Below, piece after piece: positions 34,038 to 45,064 of a DNA stretch of 64,000 nt. How positions within the stretch are numbered: position 1 is the first letter of the stretch; every line of letters begins with the position of its first letter. Source of the DNA: an uncultured Rhodanobacteraceae bacterium. GTDB taxonomy: Bacteria > Pseudomonadota > Gammaproteobacteria > Xanthomonadales > SZUA-5. The notes below the pieces were generated by a model. It searched no databases. It was not told where the DNA came from and was given only the letters and a program-made list of their open reading frames with translations. The translations under genes and the position numbers were made by a program. The stretch covers positions 1 through 64,000 of the forward strand of contig CALEZI010000058.1 in NCBI GenBank assembly GCA_937928755.1. Reading direction: 5' to 3'.

Positions 34038-34385
34038 ATGTCCTTCCTCGACATCACCGTGATCCCGGTACCCACTGCCAACAAGGCCGCCTACCTGGAA
34101 CACTCTCGACAATCGACGCCGCTGTTCAAGGACTACGGCGCGATCGGCATCACCGAATGCTGGGGCGAAGATGTACCCGACGGCAAACTGACCGATTTCA
34201 AGAAGGCCGTTGCCCTCGAGCCAGGCGAGACCGTCGTCGTCGGCTGGATCACCTGGCCGGATCGCGCGACCCGCGACAGCGCGTGGGAAAAGCTGATGCA
34301 GGACGAGCGGATGCAGAGCATGACCATGCCGTTTGATGGCAAACGCATGATCCTGGGTGGCTTCGAGGTGTTGCTCGGGGGCTAG
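34038..34385 (+). CDS. DUF1428 (YbaA-like) protein
   Basis: This 115-residue dimeric ferredoxin-like-fold protein has the family pattern VPTANKAAYLEHSRQSTPLF, ITECWGEDVPDGKLTDF, VVVGWITWPDRATRD and DGKRMILGGFEVLL. The function of DUF1428 is unknown. It is the last gene of the VOC operon, with an AAGGAGAA ribosome site before ATG 34038. Association with VOC genes and an HxlR regulator is common. Confidence 0.93.
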   Translation: MSFLDITVIPVPTANKAAYLEHSRQSTPLFKDYGAIGITECWGEDVPDGKLTDFKKAVALEPGETVVVGWITWPDRATRDSAWEKLMQDERMQSMTMPFDGKRMILGGFEVLLGG

Positions 34386-34513
34386 AGCGCATGGCAGGGC
34401 GATGCGACGTCGGACAACGACGCATGGATCCGAACCGGGTCGGCTGATGACGATCGCAGCCGTCGCGGCTCCCCGGTGATAAAATGCGCGCAACCGTTCG
34501 CCGCCGGAACTCG

Positions 34514-35134
34514 ATGCGACTGCCCCTCACCTGGTGTCTGATCGCGATGGCGCCTGCCATCGGCGCACAGAGTGTGCCAATTCCCGCAAACACCGGCCTC
34601 TGCCTGACCGCCGAGGAAGCGGCGCTGGTGCAACTGGTGAACGCCTATCGTGTGCAGAACGGCAAGGCGGCGCTGCCGGCGACCCGCTGGCTGAGCACCA
34701 CCGGTCAGTTCAAGGTGTGGGACCGGATCGCCAACGGTGCAGTCGGCGGCGACTGCAATTCGCACAGTTGGTCGGGGGCGATGCCGTCGCTGTGGCAGGC
34801 GGTCTGCTACACGCCGGATCATGCCCAGTCGGCGCAGATGTGGGCGAAACCGCGGCAGATTTCCGCCAATGTCTACAGCGGCAACGGTTTCGAGATCACC
34901 GCCGACTCCGGCGCCCCGATGACCGCGGCGCAGGCACTGTCACAATGGCAAGCGAGCCCGGCGCACCGCGATGTAATACTCAATCAGGGTGCCTGGGCCG
35001 GCGTCACCTTCCGTGGTCTCGGTGTCGGCATCGCCGGCAACTATGCGGTGGTCTGGTTCGGCGATGCCGTGGATTCCGCAGGCCCCTTGAATGCCTGCCA
35101 GAACGAAACCGTTTTTGTCGCCACCTTCGAATAG
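34514..35134 (+). CDS. Secreted CAP-like domain protein with FE tail
   Basis: This 206-residue exported protein (signal peptide MRLPLTWCLIAMAPAIGAQ) resembles the CAP/SCP-PR1 superfamily: a first helix with LVQLVNAYRVQNGKAALPAT, GDCNSHSWSG carrying the conserved histidine, ASPAHRDVILN with a second histidine, and a last strand NYAVVWFGD. Four to five cysteines fit disulfides. Role unknown; bacterial CAP proteins bind or cut extracellular targets. It ends ETVFVATFE, like other secreted proteins here. ATG 34484, ten codons earlier, is also possible. Confidence 0.8.
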   Translation: MRLPLTWCLIAMAPAIGAQSVPIPANTGLCLTAEEAALVQLVNAYRVQNGKAALPATRWLSTTGQFKVWDRIANGAVGGDCNSHSWSGAMPSLWQAVCYTPDHAQSAQMWAKPRQISANVYSGNGFEITADSGAPMTAAQALSQWQASPAHRDVILNQGAWAGVTFRGLGVGIAGNYAVVWFGDAVDSAGPLNACQNETVFVATFE

Positions 35135-35239
35135 CCCGTCGCAGCTTTTTTACGAATGCGCCCCGGATCGCGCGGGCTTGCAACCACAGACGGTGCCACA
35201 ATCGCGCGGTCCGAATCGCGGACTGCCCCGACTCATCGC

Positions 35240-36001
35240 ATGCGCCTGCTGCCCGCCCTGTTCTGCCTGAGCCTGCTGGCTGCGTGTTCCGGGCCGGAGC
35301 CGCCCGCACCACCCGCGGCCGCAACACCCCCTGCTGCGCCCACGCCGCCGCCAATACCGGAGGACGATCTCTACGTGCTGGCGGTGGGCGGTAACGGCTT
35401 TCGTGCAGACATGGATCTGGCCGCACTGCGCCGGCGCTACGGGGTCGAAGCTGTTGTCGAACAGGAGGTGCCGCTGGGCGAAGGACAGACCGAGCCCGGC
35501 GCCGTAATTCATCCCAACGACCCGACCCGACGTGCATTCGTCTATTTCGTCGACGGCAATGTCGCCGGTCCGATCACGGCGATCCAGATCCGCGATCCGG
35601 AGTCGCGCTGGAGCGGTCCGATGGGTCTGCGCCTGGGCATGACTTCGCTCGATCTCGAACGCCTCAATGGCAAGCCATTCCGCTTCCTCGGTTTCGAGTG
35701 GGATTACGGCGGCTACGTAAGCAACTGGACCGATGGCGGACTGTCGACTGCCTTGCTGGCGCCAGGGCAGTTGGCGGTACGCCTGTCGCCGCCAGTGCTG
35801 AGCGAGGGCGTCGAGCGCGCCAAAGGTTATCCGATGGGCGATTCCGAGTTCACTTCGGACATCCCGCCGATTCGCGAGCAACCCCCTGTGGTCTCCGAAA
35901 TGGGACTGGGCTTCGTGCCGGCGGCACCCGCAAGCGTCGAACCAGCCGCCGAACCGGCGGCGACCGGGAAGACGGAAGCCGAGACCGCACCCGCCGGCTG
36001 A
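35240..36001 (+). CDS. Proline-rich lipoprotein of unknown function
   Basis: This 253-residue protein has a lipoprotein signal (MRLLPALFCLSLLAACSG, lipidated Cys18), a linker rich in Pro and Ala (about 20-46), a globular part of about 170 residues (LAALRRRYGVEAVVEQEVPL, GLRLGMTSLDLERLNGKPFR, LGFEWDYGGYVSNW) and an Ala/Pro/Glu-rich end. The middle resembles a small periplasmic module with the G-M-(T/S)-x2-(E/D) pattern of beta-lactamase-inhibitor-like lipoproteins, but I cannot assign it. ATG 35240 is chosen for the signal. Confidence 0.78.
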   Translation: MRLLPALFCLSLLAACSGPEPPAPPAAATPPAAPTPPPIPEDDLYVLAVGGNGFRADMDLAALRRRYGVEAVVEQEVPLGEGQTEPGAVIHPNDPTRRAFVYFVDGNVAGPITAIQIRDPESRWSGPMGLRLGMTSLDLERLNGKPFRFLGFEWDYGGYVSNWTDGGLSTALLAPGQLAVRLSPPVLSEGVERAKGYPMGDSEFTSDIPPIREQPPVVSEMGLGFVPAAPASVEPAAEPAATGKTEAETAPAG

Positions 36002-36119
36002 AGCGACTGCGCATGCCGACCGCCCTGGGTTCCATCCGATAAATCGGCGAACCCGGGCGCGTGCAAACGAGGGAACATCCACGCTAGGCTTTCGGCATCC
36101 GACCATTGAACCCCTGGCC

Positions 36120-37022
36120 TTGCCGGAAGCTGCCCACCACGATCTGCATTTCCGCTGCTACGGTGATGGACCGCCACTGCTGCTGATCCACGGCCTCGGC
36201 TCCAGCGGCGACGACTGGGCTTTCCAGATCGGCCCGCTGGCGCAGCATTGCCGGCTCATCGTCCCTGATTTGCGCGGCTGTGGCGCCAGTCCGGTGGGTC
36301 ATGGCGAGGTCTCGATTCGAGGCTTCGGCGCTGACTTGTGGTCACTGCTGGATCATCTGGACATCGGCCAGGTGGCGCTTGCCGGTTTCTCGATGGGCGG
36401 CGCCGTTGCGCTGGAGATGGCCCTGCAGCAGGGTCCACGGGTGGCGCGACTGGTCACCATCAACAGCCTGCCCAGCTACCGCGTCGACCATTGGCGCAAG
36501 TGGCTGGAACTGAATCTGCAGATCGCGATGGTGAAGACGCTGGGTTTGCCGCGTACCGCGCGGATGGTCGCACGCCGCTTGTTTCCGGCGCCGCACCAGA
36601 CCGCCATGCGCCAGCGCGTCATCGACGTGCTTGGCGCCAACCGCATCGAACCATACCTGCGCTGCGCACGTGCGCTGGCGCAGTGGTGCGCGGCCGAGCA
36701 CGTCGAGCGCTTGCAACCGCCGCATCTGATGATTGCCGGCGAACTCGACTACACCGGGCTCGACGAGAAGCGCACCTGGGCTCGCCGGATGCGCGCGGAA
36801 CTGGCGGTCGTCTCCGGCTCGCGCCACGGAACGCCGTTCGATTCGATCGGCGCGACCAATGCCTGCCTGCTGGCGTTTTTCGGCGGCCAACCGGTGCCTG
36901 ACGACCTCGCCATCGATGCCGTACATGCCATACCCGCCGGACCACCGGAATTGCCGCCGGAGGTGCAGGCATCACCGCGAAATGTTGCCCGGACTGTCAC
37001 CAAACACAACGCAAGTATCTGA
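36120..37022 (+). CDS. Alpha/beta hydrolase
   Basis: This 300-residue hydrolase has the oxyanion segment LLLIHGLGSSGDDW, nucleophile GFSMGGAVAL (Ser), and a C-terminal histidine in GSRHGTPFDS; the acid is likely in AGELDYTG. It resembles esterase or proline-iminopeptidase-like members, with substrate unknown. It starts with TTG 36120, the only start that keeps the first strand. The last residues (TKHNASI and stop) are encoded by the left end of a composite repeat whose other copies are non-coding, so the repeat has replaced the natural 3' end. Confidence 0.87.
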   Translation: MPEAAHHDLHFRCYGDGPPLLLIHGLGSSGDDWAFQIGPLAQHCRLIVPDLRGCGASPVGHGEVSIRGFGADLWSLLDHLDIGQVALAGFSMGGAVALEMALQQGPRVARLVTINSLPSYRVDHWRKWLELNLQIAMVKTLGLPRTARMVARRLFPAPHQTAMRQRVIDVLGANRIEPYLRCARALAQWCAAEHVERLQPPHLMIAGELDYTGLDEKRTWARRMRAELAVVSGSRHGTPFDSIGATNACLLAFFGGQPVPDDLAIDAVHAIPAGPPELPPEVQASPRNVARTVTKHNASI

Positions 37023-37230
37023 AAGAAAAGCTTTTCCGCAAAGGACGCAAAGGACGCAAAGGAAAGCAAAGCCAGCAGGACATCAACACCTGGGTTCTTG
37101 GCTCTCTTTGCGTCCTTTGCGTCCTTCGCGGACAAAAAAAGACAGTCCGCATGGTCGCCGCCAGTTCGATCCGCGAACAAGCGCACCGACAGGGGCGACC
37201 GGGACTCTCACCGAACATGCCGTAAGTCTT
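37001..37230 (+). repeat. Composite repeat copy 3
   Basis: It shares over 85 percent by eye with 45765-45975 and 50815-51030: ACGCAAGTATCTGAAAGAAA, three GGACGCAAA units (37042-37068), CAACACCTGGGTTCTTGGCT, inverted TTTGCGTCC units (37107-37130), CGCATGGTCGCCGCCAG, and the linker GCGCACCGACAGGGGCGACC. The hairpin part is absent. A REP-like motif CGCGGGATGAACCCGCTCCC follows at 37271. Confidence 0.92.
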
Positions 37231-37429
37231 TGATTGTCATGTGGTAGCGGACTTACTCCGCGAGAGCGTTCGCGGGATGAACCCGCTCCCACGGTCGGGG
37301 CGATCGGGACTGGCGCTTTTCGCTCGAACTTTGCCGGAGGCAAAACGCAAAAACCTCGGCCTGGTCCGAATGCAACCGGAACCAGGCCGAGGTCGTTCAC
37401 GTCAGGTCCTCGCGGACCTGATTACCGCA

Positions 37430-39640
<2,211 letters not shown>

Positions 39641-39699
39641 GGTTCTCTCCCTCGGTTGTTGGGAAACGCTGCGGCCTGCAATCTAGTGCGCAGCTTCCC

Positions 39700-39736
39700 A
39701 TAGATCAATACAATTGTATTGATTGAATCAATAGCG
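39700..39736 (-). promoter_or_regulatory. OxyR-like operator upstream of katG
   Basis: A perfect 20-bp palindrome, ATCAATACAATTGTATTGAT (39704-39723), lies 64 bp before the katG start. Read with OxyR spacing it gives ATAG-N7-CAAT-N7-ATTG, close to the ATAG-N7-CTAT-N7-ATAG array of OxyR sites. This AT-rich block is striking in GC-rich DNA. OxyR is the best guess; another regulator is possible. Confidence 0.5.
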
Positions 39737-39797
39737 TGAATGAATCATTGGGGCTCGCAATCAGCCAACGAAGTGTCGAACGAGCACGCAGCCGTTC

Positions 39798-39880
39798 TTG
39801 CCAGCGCAGCGACGCAATCCAGGAATTTGCCGTTCCCGGCATTTCTGGATTGCCGGCTCGCTCCGCTCCTCGCGATGACG
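39798..39880. repeat. Inverted repeat, second copy of the CATTGCGAGCGCAGCG family
   Basis: GCCAGCGCAGCGACGCAATCC pairs imperfectly with GGATTGCCGGCTCGCTCCGC around a 21-base centre. It is a diverged relative of the element at 24976. The gap from katG to 40175 has no supported gene. Confidence 0.65.
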
Positions 39881-40174
39881 ACCTGTTGGGACGCTCCCCC
39901 GGGTCGCTCGCCTCGCACTCGCTCCCGGTTATGTTAATCCCGTTTTGTTCCCAGGGTGCCTGCAGCGCAAGCTGCAACGGGACGAAAGCCGGCAGCAGCA
40001 GACCACGCCGCGCCAGGCACGAGCTTGATCGAGGTCAGGTTGCCAACCGCGGCAAAGGACATCGCCGCCGGGCGTCGGAAATTTCCTACAGCAAAATCAG
40101 CGTTCAGAGGATGCCGCGACCAGCCGACCATGGCGATGCTTGCGCCTCCAAACTTGTCGTCGAGGAGTCGTCGC

Positions 40175-40663
40175 ATGCACCTGCGCATCGGGTTGTTGCA
40201 CCTGCTACTGTGCTGCTGGACGACCGGCGTCGCGGCCGAGCTCCGGGTCACCGAGTGTCGTGGCGAACACGGCGAACGCGTGTTCGGCGATAGCGCCAAC
40301 TGTGCCGGTGCGATCGTCCGCGAATGGACACTTTCGCGGCCGCCTGCCGCACCCGCGTCCGCTGCGGCGACCGCAAACAACACCCCGGCCACGGGTGGTC
40401 GCCAGCGCCGCAGCAAGGGCCGCGCAAGCGCCAACCCGCCGCAACTGTCCTTCCTGTGCAGTGCAGGGGCATTGACCTGGTACCAGCACAGCCCCTGTCG
40501 CAGCAGCGCGGCGAAAGGCGAGTCGGTGCGGCAGACCAGGGTCACGCGACAACAGGCTTGTCGCGAGGTGACGCGTCCGGCGTCGGCGCTGCGACCCGGC
40601 AGCGAGCGCGACGAGCGCGCCGGTCCCTATGCGCGCGCTACCGGGCGCGACCCGTGTCGCTGA
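40175..40663 (+). CDS. Small exported protein of unknown function
   Basis: This 162-residue protein begins with a signal peptide (MHLRIGLLHLLLCCWTTGVAA). The mature part has six cysteines (TECRG, ANCAG, FLCSAG, SPCRS, QACRE, DPCR), which suggests disulfides, and basic, low-complexity stretches (RQRRSKGRASAN). The pattern C-x-G-xHGERVFGDSANC resembles DUF4124-like periplasmic proteins. A GAGGAG ribosome site precedes ATG 40175. It ends 49 bp before the convergent GGDEF/EAL gene. Confidence 0.6.
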   Translation: MHLRIGLLHLLLCCWTTGVAAELRVTECRGEHGERVFGDSANCAGAIVREWTLSRPPAAPASAAATANNTPATGGRQRRSKGRASANPPQLSFLCSAGALTWYQHSPCRSSAAKGESVRQTRVTRQQACREVTRPASALRPGSERDERAGPYARATGRDPCR

Positions 40664-40712
40664 GTCTGCAGCCGCCCTCTTCCTGTTCGCGGGGAAATTC
40701 ATCCAGCACGCG

Positions 40713-42983
40713 TCAGGCCGCGCCGGGCAGCACCAATCCCTTGGGCATCGTGTAACCGCGGACGAACTGATAACAGGCGTCGGCATCCAGCGGTCGTGCC
40801 AGCCAATAGCCCTGGATCTCGTCGCAATTCTCGCCGCGCAGGAAGGTCAACTGGCGTTCCGTCTCGACGCCCTCGGCGACCACGCTCAGACCGAGCGAAT
40901 GCGCCATCAGCACGATCGTCGAGGTCAGCACTTCGTCGTCGACATTGTGCTCGATGCCGTCGACGAAGGTCTTGTCGATCTTGACGGTGTCGATGGCCAG
41001 GCCGCGCAGATAGCTCAGCGAGGAATAGCCGGTGCCGAAGTCGTCGATCGCCACACGCACGCCGATTTCGCGCAGTTCGGCGATCGTCTGGCTGGTGCGT
41101 TTCGGGTCGGCCATCAACGCGCTCTCGGTCAGTTCGATCTCCAGCCAGCTGGACGACAGCCGGTGGCCATCGAGCACCATCTTGACCAGTTCCGCGAATC
41201 CACCGCGGGTCAGTTGCACCGCCGACACGTTCACCGCAATGCGCAAATCGGGCAAGCCACTGTCGGCCCACGCGCGCGCCTGCGACAGCGCCTGGCGCAA
41301 GGCCCATTCGCCGAGCGGCAGGATCAGACCGGTTTCTTCGGCGAGCGGAATGAACCGCGAGGGTGGCACGTGGCCGAGGTCGGCCGAGCGCCAGCGCAGC
41401 AGCGCTTCGACACCGGTGATGCGACCGCTGCGCAGACTCAGCTTGGGTTGGTAAACCAGCCGGATCTCGTCGCGATCCAGCGCCTTGCGCAGCGCCGACT
41501 CCAGACGCGTGCGCTCGCTCGCGTCCTCGGCCATGCGCGCCGAATACACGCGGTAGGTATTGCGTCCGCGCGCCTTGGCCTCGTACATGGCGGCGTCGGC
41601 GTGGCGCAGCAACTCATCCATGTTGCGGCCGTGATCCGGGTAATAGGCAATGCCGATCGACGGCGAGATCGCGATCTCCTGTCCACCCACCAGCAATGGG
41701 CCGGCGAATCCATCGAGGATCTCGCCAGCGAGGCGCTCGACGCCCTCGTTGCTGGTATCGCCGGTGGCGATCACGGTGAACTCGTCGCCGCCGAACCGCG
41801 CCACGTTGTCGGCATCGCCGACCACGTGCGCCAGGCGCCGCGCGGCCTGGCGCAACAACTCGTCGCCCGCAGCGTGTCCCAGCGAGTCGTTGACGTGCTT
41901 GAAGCGATCCAGGTCCATGAACATCAGCGCGAAGCGCCGGCTGCCGCCGCTGTCGATGCGCTGGCGCAGTCGCTGGCGCAGGAAGGCGCGATTCGGCAAC
42001 GAGGTCAATTGATCGAAATGGGCCAGGTAGCGCAGACGTTGTTCGGCGCGCTTGCGATCGGTGATGTCGGCCATCACCGCAACAAAATGACTGCGCTCGC
42101 CTTCGGGCGACAGCACCTCGGCAATCTGCAGCCACGCGATGAAGTCGTCGCCGGAGCGACGTCGCTGCCACATTTCGCCAGACCAGTGTCCGCGACTCTG
42201 CAACTCCTCGCGGACCTCGCTGAAGAACTCCTTGGTGTGTTTCACCGAGTCGAGCATGCTGGTCGGTTGGCCGGCCAGTTCCTCGGCGGTGTATCCGGTC
42301 AGGCGCAGGAACGCAGGATTGGCGGACACGAAGCAGAACGCGAGGTCGGTGATGCACACGCCTTCGAGCATGTGGCGGATGACCTCGGCGCTGATGCGTC
42401 GCTGCGCTTCTTCGCCGCGTTCGCGCTCGATCACGCGGAAGGTCCCGGCGACGAGCGTGGGTTTGCCGGCCTCATCGCGCGTCACCACCCGGCCATGGGC
42501 ACGAACCCAGTTCCAGTGACCGGCCACATCGCGCAGCCGGTATTCGACCTCGTACTGTTCGCGGACACCGTTCAGATGGTCATCGATGGCGGTCTCGACA
42601 CGTTGCCGGTCGTCGCGATGAATGACCCGCTCGCGCCAGTTCTTGCCACTGGTCGACATCTGGTCCTTGAACCCCAGGACCGCGTCGGCACTGGCCCAGG
42701 ACAGCAGATCGTTGTCCACTTCCCAGATCCAGAAACTGTCGCCGCTGCCCCACAGCGCCCACATCAAGCGCTGGTCCGAGGCCATCGCCGCCGGCAGCAG
42801 CGCATGGGTTCGCACTGCCGAGCGCCGACCCAGCAGCCAGCCGGCCAGGGCGAAGACGACGATTCCCAACAGCGCCAACAACGGCGCCGCAGACTCGAGC
42901 GAAATCTTCTGCGCGTATGCACATTGCGGAAAACAAGCCAGGATCGGCCCGAGCAAGATGCTGATCGCTGGCGTTCGCTGCAT
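40713..42983 (-). CDS. PAS-PAS-GGDEF-EAL cyclic-di-GMP enzyme
   Basis: This 756-residue membrane protein has an N-terminal signal or membrane segment and a second helix (LLALLGIVVFALAGWLLG), two PAS domains (about 75-195, FWIWEVDNDLLSWAS; and 205-325, RHMLEGVCITDLAFCFV), a GGDEF domain with an intact VARFGGDEFTV site and an EAL domain with GVEALLRW, the metal and base residues in IDDFGTGYSSLSYL and VVAEGVETE. Both cyclase and phosphodiesterase sites look complete, so it may make or break cyclic di-GMP depending on the PAS signal. ATG 42983 has a GGAGGGGAG ribosome site. Confidence 0.93.
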   Translation of the reverse strand: MQRTPAISILLGPILACFPQCAYAQKISLESAAPLLALLGIVVFALAGWLLGRRSAVRTHALLPAAMASDQRLMWALWGSGDSFWIWEVDNDLLSWASADAVLGFKDQMSTSGKNWRERVIHRDDRQRVETAIDDHLNGVREQYEVEYRLRDVAGHWNWVRAHGRVVTRDEAGKPTLVAGTFRVIERERGEEAQRRISAEVIRHMLEGVCITDLAFCFVSANPAFLRLTGYTAEELAGQPTSMLDSVKHTKEFFSEVREELQSRGHWSGEMWQRRRSGDDFIAWLQIAEVLSPEGERSHFVAVMADITDRKRAEQRLRYLAHFDQLTSLPNRAFLRQRLRQRIDSGGSRRFALMFMDLDRFKHVNDSLGHAAGDELLRQAARRLAHVVGDADNVARFGGDEFTVIATGDTSNEGVERLAGEILDGFAGPLLVGGQEIAISPSIGIAYYPDHGRNMDELLRHADAAMYEAKARGRNTYRVYSARMAEDASERTRLESALRKALDRDEIRLVYQPKLSLRSGRITGVEALLRWRSADLGHVPPSRFIPLAEETGLILPLGEWALRQALSQARAWADSGLPDLRIAVNVSAVQLTRGGFAELVKMVLDGHRLSSSWLEIELTESALMADPKRTSQTIAELREIGVRVAIDDFGTGYSSLSYLRGLAIDTVKIDKTFVDGIEHNVDDEVLTSTIVLMAHSLGLSVVAEGVETERQLTFLRGENCDEIQGYWLARPLDADACYQFVRGYTMPKGLVLPGAA

Positions 42984-43145
42984 CGCGTGATTTCTCCCCT
43001 CCATGCATTCTAGCCGGGCGCGAAGGTGATTGGCTCTGGTGGCCGCATCCGGCGGCTGCCGCGGCACGCTGCGCAAGGGTCCGAGTGGCGCGTGGATGCG
43101 CAGAATGCGGGATAGAATCGCGCGACGCCGATTCGCCATGGACCC

Positions 43146-43700
43146 ATGGAACTTCAGACCGCACCGGATTTCGACGAACTCGCAAGTGTCCTGCGCGCAC
43201 TCAACGCCGGGCTCGGCGCCGCCGACCTGCACGGCAGCCTGTGCGGATTTCTGTGTGCCGGCGGCCAGGAACTGCATCGTTTTCTCGATGCGGTGTCGCT
43301 GCAGGAACTGCTGCTCGCGGACGCCGATGTCGCCGCGCGCTCGACGCTGGCCCGGCTGTTCCGTGCCAGCCAGAGCGATCTCGACGACGAGCTCTGCACC
43401 TTCGAACCGCTGTTGCCCGATGGAGAACGTCCGCTGGGCGAACGCACGGATGCGCTGTTGCAATGGTGCCAGGGATTCGTCGGCGGTCTCGGGCTCGGCG
43501 GTTTTGCCGACGAACGAACATTGTCTGCAGACGGGCGTGAGGTGCTGCGCGACCTGCTCGAGATCGCCCGTACGGAGGTCAGCCACGACGCCGACGAGGA
43601 AGTCGACGAGACCGCACTGGCGGAACTGGTCGAGTTCGCACGCATGGGCGCGCTGCTGCTGCGCGAGGACCTGCGCGGCAAGGAGGCGCTGAAGTCATGA
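43146..43700 (+). CDS. ygfB: UPF0149 (YgfB/YecA) family protein
   Basis: This 184-residue helical cytosolic protein matches UPF0149: AGLGAADLHGSLCGFLCAGG at the start and WCQGFVGGLGLGGF with DEEVDETALAELVEFARMGA at the end. It precedes pepP with a four-base overlap (ATGA), the same order as in many gammaproteobacteria where ygfB stands before pepP and the ubiquinone genes. Its molecular role is poorly known. Confidence 0.94.
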   Translation: MELQTAPDFDELASVLRALNAGLGAADLHGSLCGFLCAGGQELHRFLDAVSLQELLLADADVAARSTLARLFRASQSDLDDELCTFEPLLPDGERPLGERTDALLQWCQGFVGGLGLGGFADERTLSADGREVLRDLLEIARTEVSHDADEEVDETALAELVEFARMGALLLREDLRGKEALKS

Positions 43701-45064
43701 GCGTTGTCGCCAACGAACACCGACGCCGCCGACGCCAGTTGATGGAACTGGCCGGCGACGGCGCCATCATCATCGTGCCGGCGGCGCCCGAGCGCATCCG
43801 CAACAACGACGCGCACTATCCGTACCGGCAGGACAGCGACCTGGTCTATCTGACCGGTTTCGCGGAACCGGAATCGGCGCTGGTGCTGGTGCCGGGCCGC
43901 GAGGCCGCCGAGACCATCCTGTTCTGTCGCGAACGCGATCGGGCACGCGAGCAATGGGACGGACCGCGCCTCGGGCCGGAGCAGGCGCCGAGCGAACTGT
44001 TGGTCGACGATGCCTTCCCGATCACCGATATCGACGACATCCTGCCCGGGCTGGTGGAAGGTCGCGAGCGCGTCTATTACCACTTCGGGCGCGACGCCGA
44101 ATTCGACCTGCGCGTGCTCGGCTGGATCAACCGCGTGCGCGCCGAAGTGCGTCGCGGCGCCCGCGCGCCGCACGAGATCATCGCGCTCGGTTATCTGCTG
44201 CACGAACTGCGGCTGTTCAAGAGTCGCGGCGAAGTGCAACTGATGCGGCGCTCGGCGCGCATCGCCGCCGAAGCGCACACGCGCGTGCTGAACATGTGCC
44301 AGCCGGGCATGACCGAGTTCGAGATCGAGGCAGAGATTCTGCACACCTTCCGCCGCCACCAGGCCGTGCCCGCCTACGAGCCGATCGTCGCCGCCGGCGC
44401 CAATGCCTGCGTGCTGCATTACCGCGCCAACCAGTCGCAGTTGCGCGACGGCGATTTGTTGCTGGTCGATGCCGGCGCCGAGTACAACTGTTACGCCAGC
44501 GACATCACGCGCACGATTCCGGTCAATGGCCGCTACTCGCCCGAGCAGCGCGCCATCTATCAACTGGTGCTGGATGCGCAGCTCGCGGCCATCGCAGAGG
44601 CCCGCCCGGGACGCCACTGGAACGACGTGCATGACGCCGCGGTCAAGACCATCACCGCCGGCCTGATCAAGCTCGGCCTGCTCAAGGGGTCGTTGGCGAA
44701 GAACCTGAAGGACGAGCGCTACAAGGAGTTCTACATGCACAAGACCGGCCATTGGCTCGGTCTGGATGTGCACGACGTCGGCGATTACCGCATCGACGGC
44801 CATCCGCGCCTGATCGAGCCGGGCATGGTGATGACCGTCGAGCCCGGCATCTACATCGCGCCCGACGCCCTCGATGTGCCGCTGCGCTGGCGCGGCATCG
44901 GAGTGCGCATCGAAGACGATGTGCTGGTGACCCGGAACGGGCCCGAGGTGCTGACCGCTGGCGTGATCAAGGACGTCGATGCGATCGAGGCCGCCATGGC
45001 GCAGGCGGCAGCCGCACGGCCCGCCCCGGTCGCGGCGAGGCGACGCAGCAAGCGCGCCGCATGA
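43697..45064 (+). CDS. pepP: Xaa-Pro aminopeptidase P
   Basis: This 455-residue cytosolic metallopeptidase removes N-terminal residues that precede proline. The pita-bread catalytic domain has the dimanganese ligands: Asp in LLVDAGAEYN, Asp in YASDITRTIP, His in HKTGHWLGLDVHD, Glu in TVEPGIYI and Glu in GVRIEDDVLV. The N-terminal domain starts with RRRQLMELAGDGAIIIVPAA and FRQDSDLVYLTGF-like sequence (PYRQDSDLVYLTGFAEPES). It has a basic tail (RRRSKRAA). It is coupled to ygfB and to the DUF2784 gene by ATGA overlaps. Confidence 0.96.
   Translation: MSVVANEHRRRRRQLMELAGDGAIIIVPAAPERIRNNDAHYPYRQDSDLVYLTGFAEPESALVLVPGREAAETILFCRERDRAREQWDGPRLGPEQAPSELLVDDAFPITDIDDILPGLVEGRERVYYHFGRDAEFDLRVLGWINRVRAEVRRGARAPHEIIALGYLLHELRLFKSRGEVQLMRRSARIAAEAHTRVLNMCQPGMTEFEIEAEILHTFRRHQAVPAYEPIVAAGANACVLHYRANQSQLRDGDLLLVDAGAEYNCYASDITRTIPVNGRYSPEQRAIYQLVLDAQLAAIAEARPGRHWNDVHDAAVKTITAGLIKLGLLKGSLAKNLKDERYKEFYMHKTGHWLGLDVHDVGDYRIDGHPRLIEPGMVMTVEPGIYIAPDALDVPLRWRGIGVRIEDDVLVTRNGPEVLTAGVIKDVDAIEAAMAQAAAARPAPVAARRRSKRAA

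Noticed and set aside
40629..43013. A 794-codon open frame opposite the GGDEF/EAL gene
   Set aside because: Antisense shadow of a certain gene; no motif or ribosome site supports it.
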